Shown piece after piece: positions 32,417 through 44,202 of a DNA stretch of 64,000 bases. The stretch comes from Naganishia liquefaciens (Eukaryota > Basidiomycota > Tremellomycetes > Filobasidiales > Filobasidiaceae). Location of the stretch: contig BLZA01000020.1 in assembly GCA_013423385.1 (NCBI GenBank), positions 1-64,000 of the forward strand, written 5' to 3'. The notes under the pieces were generated by a model. That model did not search any database. It was not told where the DNA came from and was given only the letters and a program-made list of their open reading frames with translations. The position numbers and the translations under genes were made by a program. Positions within the stretch are counted from its first letter, which is position 1. Every line of letters starts with the position of its first letter.

Positions 32417-33837
32417 ATGTCTGAGTCACCGTACATCTCTTATCCATCCGAGGATGAAGACTCCAAGCATAGTGTGGATGGAGAATCGTTTCGCGTCCGA
32501 ATGGAGGAGATGCAGCGTGTCGAGAAGGCTGATGACGCTACAGCTCGGGGTTTGAATGCAGCGAATGGGGCAAGACAAGACGTCATCACCGCGCCACAAC
32601 GCAGCAAACAAGGCTTCCCCTCTCGTCATCAATCAGCGACCCCATCGAGGACTCTCAAAACCATTCCCCTTTCCAACCTTGTCCGAACTCCACACTTTAC
32701 ATTCATGCCACTCGACAGCAACCGATCTCGGGAAACCCTCGCGGAGTCGACTCGAGCTCGACTACGCACGCCTTCAGCGCGACTATCACATTCTCCTGAC
32801 CTCCCACAAAAGCCTCCATGACAAATTCTCCGCTGCAACATCGGGAATGGAATTAATGGCGGAACAAGTCATCGTACGGGAAAGAGACAGTCGGGCGATG
32901 GAGGTGGTGTTGGGCCTTGAGCGTGAAAGTTGGGGAAAGAGGTGAAGGGTGTAAGAAGAGGCTTTGAATGGCAGCGAAGGGGCGGTGTATCGAGGTGGAA
33001 AAAGCGAAGAGCGTACTTGCAGGAGTTGCTGGTGATCAAACAAGCGGAAGATTTGCGTGGCTTGCGAACGGCATTGGCGTCCGCTCGGGGAGGAGGAGAA
33101 CCGCCTTCGTCACTGTTTGACTCTCGAGACGCTCCAAGGGGAAAGCTCGGGACGGGAGCTAAAGACAACGTGTGAGGATGTCGAGGGGGTTTATCGCTCA
33201 CCTGCAGAAAGCGCACCGCGATCCACAAAACGAAATCCATCGACTCGAAGCAGCAAACGCCCGGCTGATGGAACAGGTCGTATCGCAAGAGCACAACATC
33301 GATGACCTGGAACGCGGAAAGAAGGCAGCAATTCAAGATGCAGTCGAGCGGATCGAGGCGTTGGAGACCTTGCGTGAACGAGTGGCGGAGTTGGAGTCCC
33401 TCTTCGAAGAGCAGGCTGTGGAAGAGGTGTCTTCCGACCGGGTTGTTGCGTGGGTAGAAGCTTAGGGGGAGCACGGCAATCCAGAAGCGCTCTCGGAGCA
33501 GGTTTCGCTTGAATTGAACAGCGCTGACGGCAATGACGTTGCTTCGGCAAAGGATGGCGCTCGTGCTGATACGTCGTTGGAAGAGGTCCCGGCGAGTGGG
33601 GGTAACCTTGACATTCATCAGAAAGATCTGCAGCTGGACTCTGCGTATTTGATTGCGACATCAGAAGAGATCCCGCTGGCTTTGGATTCCACTCGCACAC
33701 GAACTGGCGACAAGGGGTCGCGAAGCTCTACAGATACACTCGATGGTCACGACGGAAGATGCGGCGTTCGCACCTTGCCTAAAAGGGAAAGACACCTTTA
33801 TCGCGACATCAGACTCCGTAGTTGCGCCTATAGATGA
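32417..33837 (+). pseudogene. Broken coiled-coil protein gene
   Basis: ATG 32417 begins a natural-looking N-terminus (MSESPYISYPSEDEDSKHSV). Coding character then hops between frames: LELDYARLQRDYHILLTSHK in a second frame (about 32765), KKRRAYLQELLVIKQAEDLR in another (about 33000), and EIHRLEAANARLMEQVVSQE near 33232. After an in-frame TAG at 33463-33465 the same frame continues as SEQVSLELNSADGNDVASAK and on to about 33760. Few of the breaks sit at plausible GT-AG pairs, so decay is more likely than splicing. The pieces resemble the coiled-coil style of the gene at 28762, but I could not align them, so origin by duplication is only a guess. Confidence 0.5.
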
Positions 33838-34719
33838 AATGCATACAGCACGTTACACAGCCTTACCAGCAGACGGAATGAATCGCCTGCTACAGAAAAG
33901 CAGCCCTATGTCATCGCTCCCAAGCTTCCCTGCCAGGATATCATCGCCGGCTTTCTTGCAGGTTCATACGCATTCGGCTCCCTGGCTCGCTACAGCTGCG
34001 TCAGTCGAGCCGTAAACGAGACGGTCGTTCCGGTGCTGTACGAGACGGTCGTTTGGGATGCAAGCGAGGATATGCGCGGCTCGGGCATCCAGAGTGATGT
34101 GAGGGGAAACTTTAGCTTGCCAGCTGGGTGGAAATGGATCAGGTAGGTCGTCTCTCGCTTGTATTGGTTGGATGCTGACAGATCCGTGAGGTATCTCTTC
34201 CTGCCGCAATCATACCTGGCATTCCTCCTTGTCATTGCTCAGCAGCAATCGCGCGACCTACCATCGTACGTCTCCCTTCTTCGTGCCATCTTTCCAGATC
34301 TTCGCTTGCATCTGGCTTGGAAATTCTACACCGTCGAAAGCATCGACGGTAAGGATATTGCACCCAGGATTCACATAGAGCGAACATTGGACATGCATGG
34401 CTCCATTTCTTCGTCTATCTTGTACAGCTTATTGACGAGTCTGCCCTTGCGGATGGGAGCCTTGCGCGACAGCGATATTCAGGCAATGATCTATGGAACT
34501 ACTAGTATGAAATGGCACAAAAACGCCAGAATCTTGGAGGGCCCCTCAATAAATCCCGTGCATCACTATCTGACAGAGCCGATATCGGGTCGCTCGCTGC
34601 GCTTCGGATTCGGGGGATCGATGACGGGGAATAAGAAGGCGTTGAAGAGGGTGCTTGGAGTCTTGACGGAGCGACAAGGAGAGGCATCTGTAAACATGGA
34701 GATACAAGTCTGCAAGTGA
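33838..34719 (+). CDS. F-box-like protein of basidiomycete type, 5' end unclear
   Basis: An open frame from about 33840 reads PCQDIIAGFLAGSYAFGSLA, YSCVSRAVNETVVPVLYETV and VRGNFSLPAGWKWIR. It then crosses an intron (GTAGGTCGTC to about 34183) into VRYLFLPQSYLAFLLVIAQQ and ends at TGA 34719. The pattern of a short helix, SLARYSCVSRAV, then PVLYETVVW is that of the many F-box-like proteins in basidiomycete genomes, whose N-terminal F-box recruits substrates to SCF ubiquitin ligases. No ATG lies in this frame after the upstream stop, so an upstream exon must exist or the gene is truncated. The C-terminal part is unrelated to repeats I know. Confidence 0.45.
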
Positions 34720-35270
34720 CCGTGGTTGGGGTCCGGACGATCTTCTGGGCCTCTTCGTCTTGTGTAGTGCCGCAGAAACATACATCGCATGGCTGAAATG
34801 GCAAGCACATGAAGACTTGGCGCTGATTTTGAGAATAATCTCGCAGGCGACGTATCGGGACAGCGGCCTATGGTGAAGTAACAGTGATGACAGAGGAAAC
34901 GTACAAGACTCGATGGCTTGACGCACTTGATGGCGAATTTTGACATGCATGACATGGAGGTTCCGTGGAAACAGAGCCGTTTCTACAATAATGCGCGCAG
35001 TTCGTACTATACATGAGGTGAGATCCCAAAACTCTAGCTGGGGTTCGAAAATCTGCCTGTCATTTCGTAGCCTCAAGAAGCACAGGTCAAGATAGTCACA
35101 GTGATCCTCATCTTACCGATTTAGTCATGCTTGGCTTCCACTGTCAGGCTATGTAACTGTTTTTTCTGTCAGTCATGGTTCCTGCGGTGAAGTCTCGCGT
35201 CTTCTGCGAAAAGCTGAAGTACAATAGGAAAGGCTGGTCAGAAAAGTAGGGCCTACAGCTGATTCTGCCA
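34720..35270. other. Intergenic between convergent genes
   Basis: No supported gene. A 34546-35076 minus-strand open frame overlaps the F-box-like gene and lacks protein character. Confidence 0.4.
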
Positions 35271-35274
35271 ATGG

Positions 35275-37405
35275 AGGATTACATACTCTGCAAGACTAGC
35301 GTCCAAGTATTGACGGGCTTCTTCTTCATCTTCCGAGTCCTCCCAACGTCCTCCTCTAATCTCTGTGTGCTGCAAACGCCCTGTCGTGACGTCACAAGTT
35401 GTCATAGCTGTGATTTCATGTGTAGAAGAATCGCTCTCTTGATGTATCTCCGCCTCATGCGTCCCAGTAAGCTCCAGAACAGGCTTGGTCTTGGTGTTGG
35501 TGGTGTTTGTGCTATGGCACGTGAATCTTTCGTTTCCTTTCTCTTCGGTCCTCTAGAGCAGATGACACGTCAGAAGGTCGTCCCTCGACTTTTAGAGCCA
35601 GGGGCTCACCGAATCAGATTCTTTTGATCCAGGTCCGGTGCCCATCTGTAGCCGACGCATCTTTCTGTGCTGTCTTGTTCTTTTCCATCCTGACGACTTC
35701 TGCTTTCCCTCGTCCACTCGGTCCTGAGCCTGTTACATCCAGGGTTGTCGGCCCCGGGACGCGAGTGAATATCAACATGCTTTCATTTCAGCTGACCGCC
35801 GGAAAGGGACATTGGCCTACCTCAGTGTTACCCCCCGCCTTGAGCTTATCGGGCTCGGTAGATGATGACGCTTCCTCGGCAAGGGCCTGCGGAGCAACCA
35901 TAGTGGAGGGCTTTGCCTTTGATAATTGGGTGATGGATGTTTCTTGCGGTCTCGAGCTCTCGCTTCCGGAAAGAGGGCTCCCGCTAGTATAGTGCGTGGG
36001 AGACACTGCTTCGCATATGCAATTCACAGAACCCGTCTCTCCATGAATCACACCAAGGGAGATCTCCGCAGAAGACCCCTCTGCAGAAGGACTGGGGAAG
36101 AGGACTCAGCGAGGAGAGTATGACTCCACTGACGGATATAGCCTACTTGGTCCGACAGATCTCAGGACTTTGAACACTGTTGTAACGCGATTGCTGAAGT
36201 AATGACACGATAATCAGCAATTCGTGTGAATTTCGGCTTGAAATATCGTTCAGCGAGCGATGAAAGCACCTAATACTCACTGCGCCTATCATGATGATGC
36301 TAACAGCTTCCAGGAAGGTGGAATGAAGTGAGGCATTCCCCCCCGCCTCTGCTTTTTTCTTCCTCTTCCCTCGCTTTTTCGAAGGTTTCGCAGCAGTACC
36401 TTTCCCTCGGAAGAGCTCTTCAGTATCGATGGAGTCCGGAAAGATGGCAGGAGCATTACATGCTCGCTGATTGTCCTGATCTGCTGGATCACGATGAACG
36501 TGATAGGGGTCTCCGCCGCGCCTCTCACGCACGATCTGTTTCGTATAGACGTATATTTTATTAGTGTTCAGCTCATCAAGAACCTTGAGCATCTCTCAGA
36601 CTCTCACGCAGCCTGTATACCAGTATCTGTGTTCGGCAGATCAGTGAGATTTGTCGCTGTTACTGTCCTGATGGACACATGCGCCGCCCTGGAGCAGAAT
36701 ATTACCCACCGATCAAAAGCATGACGGCTATCGCGTCCGTGGCAAAAATAGGAACAAGGATAGCAATTCCAAAAGCTGATCATGGTCGATGTACGTGGCG
36801 GGAAAGAAGGAAGTTCAGCTAAGGAAGACACTGGACTCGACCCGCAGTAGTGTTACGAATGTAATCGACCTTGCGGAGTAAGAAGGGTAAATTTCTTACT
36901 TTCTGATTTGATCATAGAAGGCCTCTTCCTGATGACATTCATGCTGCTTCGTATGCTCGGCTTGCTTCAGTTTCTTTCTCGCCTCCCCCCTTTCACCCTC
37001 CCACACTGTTCGTGTTCGCAAGCGTCAGCTTTGATCACCGGGCGCCGAGGATGTAATATGTATATCACTCACGACTGCGATATGTGATATCCGAGTTGAG
37101 TTGTTTCGCGAGTTTCTCACCATCTCTCTTTTCCTTTTGTAACCATGTAGCGTACGCACGAGGGTCACAATCCCTAGGCGCTTTCTCGGGGAATTTGAAT
37201 TCTGAGGAAAAAATTCAGCTAGACCTGCCAAGATTACCTGCCAGAGAGTCATTGGAGTAAACGCACCAAAGCGGAATCTCTGGTCATTTCCAGCTTGATT
37301 GGGTTTTTCCATGTTGAATCGCCGTGTTTCCCAAGGACCTAAGCTATATGGAATCACGATATTGGGACATAATTGAAGGTCTTTCCAATTCTTCTTGTTA
37401 TACAT
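35275..37405 (-). CDS. Hypothetical membrane protein, multi-exon
   Basis: ATG 37405 (MYNKKNWKDLQLCPNIVIPY). Splicing at GTGCGT near 37270 and an acceptor near 37205 joins FRF to EFKFPEKAPRDCDPRAYATW. The next exon carries GERGEARKKLKQAEHTKQHE and ends YDQIRK at a GTAAGA donor. A further exon has one clear transmembrane helix, FGIAILVPIFATDAIAVMLL (about 36710-36770). Then come a Lys-rich stretch (KPSKKRGKRKKKAE), a second hydrophobic segment FLEAVSIIMIGAV, and a long acidic, Ser-rich cytoplasmic-like tail. The tail continues through 36050-35790 and 35560-35275 (GGRWEDSEDEEEARQYLDAS). One in-frame TGA at 36106 would need a very short intron (33 nt) or marks the end of the gene. No family is recognised. 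Confidence 0.5.
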
Positions 37406-37760
37406 ATATAGAGCTTTGATCTAATGCCATCCGATAATGGTTCTAAGACTCCCGCAAACGAATTTCCCTAAAAAAAGGAAGACCGCCGTCTCAGGTAAGT
37501 TTGGCTTGAGCGTCATCATACACGTATTCTCTGTGTGCCGCTCCTCAAGTTGCGAATAGGCATTTTTCAACATCGCGAAAATCTCCTCCAATAAGCGCAA
37601 AGGAGGACCCAGGGAGAAAACAAAGGAAGTTGGGCTCGCAGTGCGTTGATAATCGATTTACGTAGTAGTATAAGCAGAGTCTGTCTATCAACCGAAGCCT
37701 CCGAGACCTCACTGACAGCTTTTTGATATCTGGATTCTCGCCAACAGACCACTTTCCGTA

Positions 37761-38481
37761 ATGTCTGAGAATGATGTCTGCCCGAACCTTTCGAGCCCTT
37801 CGAATGCCACGAACACACAATCTGAACCACCTCAGCTCCGCAACCTGGCAAATATCAAGTACGGTGACCGCGAAAAACAAGCGAAGACCCGGAACGGGGT
37901 AAGATCATCGAAGGCCATCGAAGGAAAAAGACGGAGGGATAGGCTATCGCAGCAAAGACTCCGAGAACGTCGCAAGGAGGAGCTGAGGAAGCTGAAGGAA
38001 AAGGTCAGAATCTTGGAAATGGAGAAGGAGCAGCTGCAGATAGACAATAACATCTTGCGATCACTGTGTGATACTCTGTCCTCGCAACATCAAGCATCAC
38101 AGCTCAACCCCAACCTCTATCTTCCGGTTGAAGCTTCATTTCCCGTCGCAGTTAGTAAAATGCTTCGAGATATACAAGACGAGAGGCTTACCCGATATCT
38201 CTTCCTACCTTTATTCACTCCGTCAGCCGGTGTCAGTCCTATCAGCTGCGACAAAATCTACTCCATCGGCTGCAACAGAATCTACTCCATCGGCTGCAAC
38301 AGACTTCGATGGCATCGCTGTAGCAATGCAACGGATCCCCTTCCCCCTTACGCCCACCGTGGGAAACTCGCGCGGAGTCTCGGATTCTGGCGCCGGGACG
38401 ATGTCTGCGCCGTGCGACGGTACCAATCCTTGGGGACAGTCACTATATGGTTCCATGTACTGGGACCCCACGGTGAATTAG
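37761..38481 (+). CDS. bZIP-like transcription factor
   Basis: ATG 37761 opens MSENDVCPNLSSPSNATNTQ. The basic region RRRDRLSQQRLRERRKEELR is followed by leucine-zipper heptads (LKEKVRILEMEKEQLQIDNN then ILRSLCDTL). Intron 38151-38226 (GTTAGT to GTCAG, 76 nt, phase 0) restores the frame to PVSVLSAATKSTPSAATEST, ending GSMYWDPTVN at TAG 38481; without splicing the frame degenerates. bZIP proteins bind DNA as dimers in the nucleus. Here the normally invariant Asn of the basic region (N-x7-R) appears as Asp (DRLSQQRLR), as in the gene at 27070. The shared LCDxL after the zipper also links the two. The second exon carries a 24-bp tandem repeat coding SAATESTP. Confidence 0.7.
38241..38308 (+). 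repeat. 24-bp coding tandem repeat in the bZIP-like gene
   Basis: Two and a half to three copies of TCGGCTGCAACAGAATCTAC plus TCCA, differing by single bases, encode (SAATxSTP)n just after the intron acceptor. It is in frame with the spliced product. Confidence 0.75.
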
Positions 38482-39311
38482 AGCTTCTATAGCATGTGTT
38501 TGATTATAACATAGTAAACGTTTACTGCTTGCATTACTGTCGGATGCCGATTTGCCGACTCACTCGATGAGCCTGGACTGCGAACCCTATGGCAGCTAAC
38601 CCTTAAGATAGTGAGTGGCTGGCAATCTTTGCCGCTATGCTGCAACGAATTTTGTTTGTAGCGCAAGATTGTATAACGTTTGTAAGTCCGTGGGAGGCGG
38701 TTTCTCACTCGAACGCTCTTGAGCTAAAGGGAGAAGGAACGGTTGTGCCCTTCCAGATGCTCAACAGTGTTTGGACATTGCCCGCCGGTCAGAGGACTTT
38801 GTGACAAGTATCTTTCGTGTTTGACAGTCGATCTAGCAGGGGCAGAATCGCCTTTGTCAATCGATAAAATTGCCTCTCGGATGATGAGAGATTGGCTTGA
38901 AAAATGAGGTCGCCGGCACGCCCATTCCAGGTTGAGAAAAGGCATCTTCTCGGTCTGCTGGCCACTAGGCTTTCATGCACTACCATCTGATCCATGGTCA
39001 TCAAGGGCTGGATTGACGTTGTACACTCCAGACTTTACAATCCAGACGGTACGTTGTGGAGCATACTAGAATCTGCATGAGCCCTGTGCGAAATGACGGT
39101 TATCGGCTCGGGCACATTGTAAATAATGCGCTAATGGAAATGTCTCGGATTCATCATGACCGGCCTTGAACTAATTCTCCTTCTTGGATCCCATCCTCTC
39201 CTCTTCCCTGTCATCCCTCCACGCAAGAATGTTCCACTAACATACAATGTACGCTCTCCCTTTACCCGGTGCCAGAATCCAGGGCTCAGAGAACAGTGTA
39301 GGCCGCGGAAC
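38482..39311. other. Intergenic, possible 5' leader of the RNase H1 gene
   Basis: No independent gene. An in-frame ATG at 39156 could extend RNase H1 N-terminally (MTGLELILLLGSHPLLF), perhaps across an intron starting GTACGC at about 39248. This hydrophobic leader might serve organelle targeting, but it is unproven. Confidence 0.4.
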
Positions 39312-41480
39312 ATGGATCAGACGCGGTTCTGGGCGGTCAAAGTCGGACGCACGCCAGGGATCTATACGACGCTGTGAGTTATCCGGGATCGGGCTTAGGG
39401 GATCGAAGGGGCTGATGGGTGAGATAGGGAAGACCATCAGGCGCAGGTTCATGGATCTAGTGGGTGCGTAACTTTTCCCCTTAGTTATCACCGCAACAAC
39501 TGATAATCCCATTCATCCCTTGTCAAACACCTCCTATCCTCCAGCGCACTCTCGAAACGATTCCCCAGTCGTTCCGCCGCCGAATCATTCCTCCTCCAAC
39601 CGGTTTCCTCACGCAAGATCAAAAGCAAGGTCGGCTCATCAAAGCTCGCGCGTCGTGAAAGAGCGAGGCCATACCCGTCGGGCCGGATCCATGTTGATGC
39701 GATTCCGCGGCATGGGGAATGGGTGAAGGATTATTATGCGGTGCTGTACGGACGGAGGCCCGGGGTATATACGTCTTGGTGAGTGGATATCGGTGTCAAA
39801 GTCGAATTGTGGGCTTATGGTGTAAAGGCAAACGGCGGAAGAGGAAGTACGAGGGTTCGAAGGGTTCGTTGCATCTCCTTTTCGTCGATCATGATTGATC
39901 TGACATTATCCACAGAGCGAAATACAAACGCTTCGCGACCATGGCCGAAGCGATCGCCTTCCTCCGCCCTCCTCCCCAGATAACAGGTACCATCAACGCC
40001 AGCGCCATCAACCGTCCTGATCGTGCCGACCCACGTTCCTCAAACCGCAAAAAATCCAAACGCACCGGCCCCTTCAGACACAAACTCCGCAGTCAGAAAC
40101 ACACGCCGTACCCGCTCCCACCAACGCTTTTTCCGGATTCAACGTGTCCGCTTGCAGTCTCGCCGGCTTTGAGGGATGAAGCGATTGATGGAGGCTTCAT
40201 GATGACGAGGGAGGGAGCGTTGGTTGTGTATACGGATGGAAGCGCGAAAAGGAATGGGAAGAGGGGGTGTGTCTCAGGGACTGGAGTCTGGTGGGGTCAA
40301 ACGGGCAAAGCGGCGAGCTGGTGAGTCGATGGTGTACGTGCTCGATATGACAACCGCTGATTGTGTTCATGGCGCTATTCCCGCTTTGCCCGTCCGTCAC
40401 GCTTGATCGTACCATCGTCGTGCCCTACCACTCAGCAACATATCCGAACGCGTTCCGGGTCATCTACAAACCAACAACCGCGCCGAGCTACTAGGCATCA
40501 TCCGCGCCCTCGAAGTCTGTCCGTTCCCGGACCTGTCGCTCGAGATCCGAACGGATAGTCTCTACTCGATACAATGTACGCGCCTCTTCTTGCTTTTCAT
40601 CATGCTAGACCCCCACTCATTCGCCGCCTTGGGTCAATCTGCCAGGTATCACCAAATTCTTGCCCATCTGGCTGCGTAACAACTTTCGTCTCATCACGGG
40701 CGAAAACGTCAAGAATCAAGACATGATTGTGCATATTCTTGCACTGCTGAATAAACGCGGACGGGGTAATAGCGTCCTGCTTATGCATGTGCGCGGACAT
40801 GCTGGGGAATTCGGCAACGAGGCTGCGGATGTGAGTGCTCTCTGCGCTTACGAGAGATGACACGTCGGCTGAACGTGATGAGGCTAGAGACTCGCCTTCA
40901 TGGGCTCGCGGATGCCCGCATTACCGGAACGCAGGAACTGGTACACACTCCTCGACGTCCATCGACAGGTGCTAGCCGTACGAGCGCGCACGGGCGGCGG
41001 CGCGGTCGGTCCGACTCTTGCGCCCACACCCAGGACCAAGGTGCGCGAGGTTATCGATATTGAGAGCGATGATGAGTGGTCAGACGTGGATCTCGGGGAT
41101 GGGATGACTCGGGATCCCGATGATATCATTGTCATTTCTGATTCGGAAATGAGCGAGCAAGAGGGCGACGACGACGACGACGACGACGATCTCAAGCGGG
41201 ACGTATGGCGCGACGACTTGCAAGATCCAGACGACGAATTCGGAAAGAGTGATGCCGAGTTTGATCAGATTGTCGCATACTATGACGAGTCTGCCGGAAG
41301 AGGGGATGCATTCAAGATGGTGGATGCGGCCGCTCAAGCAATGACTATCGCCTCAGAGGCCGAAGTGAGTCGTTCGCATTGGCACTGTAAGCGAGGTTCT
41401 CTCGGCTGATGTGTGTACAGATTGACCCGAGTTGGCTGATGTCGCAAGAAGAAATGGCGCAGATCGAAGCGGAGCTGTAG
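39312..41480 (+). CDS. RNH1: Ribonuclease H1 with two hybrid-binding domains
   Basis: The protein cleaves RNA in RNA:DNA hybrids, in the nucleus and often mitochondria. From ATG 39312, MDQTRFWAVKVGRTPGIYTT is the first hybrid-binding domain. A second begins KDYYAVLYGRRPGVYTS (about 39730) and ends KYKRFATMAEAIAFL. The RNase H fold follows with all catalytic carboxylates: VVYTDGSAKRNGK (Asp), NNRAELLGIIRAL (Glu), IRTDSLYSIQ (Asp), and GHAGEFGNEAAD (His loop and last Asp). Two hybrid-binding domains match budding-yeast Rnh1. The C-terminus has an unusual acidic extension (DIIVISDSEMSEQEG and eight consecutive Asp near 41170-41190), which resembles a SUMO-interacting or phosphorylated acidic patch. 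Introns are short and GT-AG. Confidence 0.92.
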
Positions 41481-42562
41481 GCGCAATCCACGCAAAGATC
41501 ATGAAGAGAGTTTACGCGACATTGTATTGGAGCGTTCAACTCGGCGACATGGGCTCCAGCGACTGCATAGTCTGATTCCGGCAAGCGACTCGCCAACCGG
41601 CGCAAGTCGAAGAATACCCTGAAGGCTTTTGACACCGAACGGCACGGCTGCCGTCACAGTTCCGTACGCTGGTACTCGGGGAATTCTACATTGATCTCTC
41701 CGACGATCACTATGCCGGAAAACCAAGCTGTCGACTGCCACACCGCCATGCCTACCCGCCCGTCCGCAATTCTGCCCGGAGAGCCTATCGCTTATGGCCC
41801 GACTGAACAATGACTGAGCATACATCAATGCTCACCGCGCTTCTGGTAGCGAGGCTTTGAACATTTGATTTCTCGTCACAGAACGTAGCGACGCATCGGG
41901 GACGGAGATCTACGTTTAGCAGAACTCGGCCGTTCCCTAATCTGTATGGTCGAGTCATTCCTACTCCCGCTGCGGGACTTGTACATGATACTTGATAGCG
42001 ATATCACGATCCGTTTGTACAAGCGCAATTTGGAACTCGCTGATGACCACCGACTCCAATGTCGGTGCTTAGTGACCAACTGGCGTGCGTCCAGCACCTC
42101 TGCATTCTCAGTCGACCGACTTGATGCATACGCGTGCCTCGATGCTATCGATCCGCTCCATCTGTCCCATTCCGCTTCTGTTTCGCCACGGGCTTGGTTG
42201 CGTGCGGGACAGATTATGCATCCAACTTGGCTTGACCGACTCGCCCCGGAGATCCATCATCTCGACCGAGGGACTCGCCGCTGTCATGTCCTCATGTCCC
42301 CCTCCCTCCCCCTCCCGCCTTGCTCCTCCTATCTGCTCCTGCCCCGCGATAAACGACCCCCTAAATCCCCGCCCCGACCCTGAAATGCGCCGCGCCTTTT
42401 CGTGTCAAAGCGCGTCATTCGACCCCTTGCGCTTGTCTCATCCGACACCACGGGCCAACGAGCATCCAGCGAATTCAATACAACGCGGCTTCCCCTGCGT
42501 CATCTGCTCGGACAATCCCCGCGTATACCGTATACCACCACCACCACCACCACCGCGCAACA
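41481..42562. other. Intergenic
   Basis: No supported gene. A (CCA)n run at about 42536-42555 lies just upstream of the NDUFS4 start; the rest is unremarkable. Confidence 0.45.
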
Positions 42563-44202
42563 ATGCTCGCACGATCCTCCATCCTCCTCCGCCGCCAGCC
42601 TCTCATCTTGCGCACCACCACCGCCGCCGTCGCCATCCGCGCGCAATCCACCACGAGCGGACCCGTCAACCCTTTCCCTTCGACTCGACCGGGCCCGAAT
42701 GATGCAGGAACGCAGCCGCACGAGGCCAAGGGAGAGTTGATTCCGCAGGAGACGGGGGATATTGATGCGCATAGGAAGAGCGGACTGACGACGAGTCATC
42801 CGAGTCCGGAGATTATTGCGGCGGATGTGTTGAATGATGCGCCAGGTGAGTGATCGGTTGACGGTTTTGGGCGCCGTAGGCGTGCGAGGATCGGCGGATC
42901 TCGCGTAAAGACTGGGCAACGCTGGATGGTGCCACGGATCCAACGCCTTCTGGGCCGATGTGACGCGAGGACACCCGTCAAACGTGGCCTTTCCCGATCA
43001 TTCATTTCCCTTCAGACGCATACACGCACACCGGTCCTCGAGGACGCGTCTCGTCATCCTCGATCAACCGACCAGGGAGAATCGGGCGTTAACAAAGCGT
43101 TGCCATGAGATGCGTGGGATGACGGTCGGGTGTCGAGCGGGCGGTTGTCAGGAGAAGGGAGGAATGAGGGGATCATGTCCCGAGGCGGAACGGTGACGGC
43201 TTGCGAACGCGTTGCTTGGTCTTTGCGCGTTTCATACCGGCATGCTCGACTTTTCAGCCAAGGATCGCTTCTCGACGAGCGGACTGCATCATTTACAACT
43301 CGACTCCTCCGCCCTACCCATCTTCCGAAAAGCCCCATCCATACCTTACCTCGTCCGTCCCGCTGACCTCACCATTCCCCTTTTTTCCAGCCGCACTCCA
43401 CCACCGAACCGTCCGCATCTTCCAGCCTACCAAGACGACCATGCAGTCCGGCAAGATGGGCAACAATCATTGGAGGATCGACTTTGACGTGCTTGAGGGA
43501 GGCGGCCGATGGGAGAACTCGTTGATGGGTTGGGGTAGTTCGTGAGTCGGGTTGTCTTTCTTTGGGCGGTCTGGCGGTAGGCGGGGCCCCGGGCGGCGGA
43601 TGGGTCAAGAAGGGAAACCGTATGGGTTGCGCGGCGCCGTCGTGCAGGATGGTCATTGCAGCAAGAACGTGGTAAGGGTTGAGCACCCGCTGCCAGGGCA
43701 ACGTGTCGAGGGGTTTCGCCAGACCCCCTTTTGGAAGCGTCGAGAGTGTCGATTTGGCACATTCTCCCGTCGCCTGAAAGAGTTTCTCGCCGTCAACGCC
43801 CTGCCAAGTGTTCAAGACATGCACCTGCAGCACATTTCATCCCATGCTGACTCGCCCTGTCTCGTGTCGGTCTCCAGTGCCGACTACATGCAAGGCTCTA
43901 CGATGAAGTTCAAGACACAGGAAGATGCCATCCACTTTGTGAGTCGTGCGGCCACGTCAATGGATCTCAGCCAGGACTAACACTCGTATGCCAGGCTGAG
44001 AAGCAGGGATGGAACTACCACGTTGACAAGGCGCACAAGGAGCGTATACCACCAAAGTCATACGGTACGTTCCACGCTGTGCTCCTCGGCTTTCCAGCCC
44101 GCGAACGATGCCTCTACGGAACGCGGCTGACCTTTGTTCGTGAATGCAGCCGAGAACTTTGTGCATATTCCCGGCAAGTTGCGACGATACCAGACCAAGT
44201 AG
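42563..44202 (+). CDS. NDUFS4: Mitochondrial complex I subunit NDUFS4 (21-kDa/AQDQ type)
   Basis: Five exons (42563-42845, 43391-43541, 43878-43938, 43995-44064, 44150-44202) give 205 residues. The N-terminus MLARSSILLRRQPLILRTTT is an Arg/Ser/Leu-rich mitochondrial presequence. The conserved ETC complex I region follows: RTVRIFQPTKTTMQSGK, HWRIDFDVLEGGGRWENSLM, GWGSSADYMQGSTMKFKTQE, AEKQGWNYHV. The tail is ENFVHIPGKLRRYQTK. This accessory subunit sits on the matrix arm near the NADH-oxidising module and is needed for its stable docking. Its presence implies a respiratory chain with a proton-pumping NADH dehydrogenase. Intron 1 is 545 nt, intron 2 336 nt; the others are short. Confidence 0.95.

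Noticed and set aside
32417-33837. Possibility that the broken coiled-coil gene is a normal spliced gene
   Set aside because: Frame changes lack good GT-AG pairs, and one frame continues across a TAG; kept as a pseudogene with moderate confidence only.
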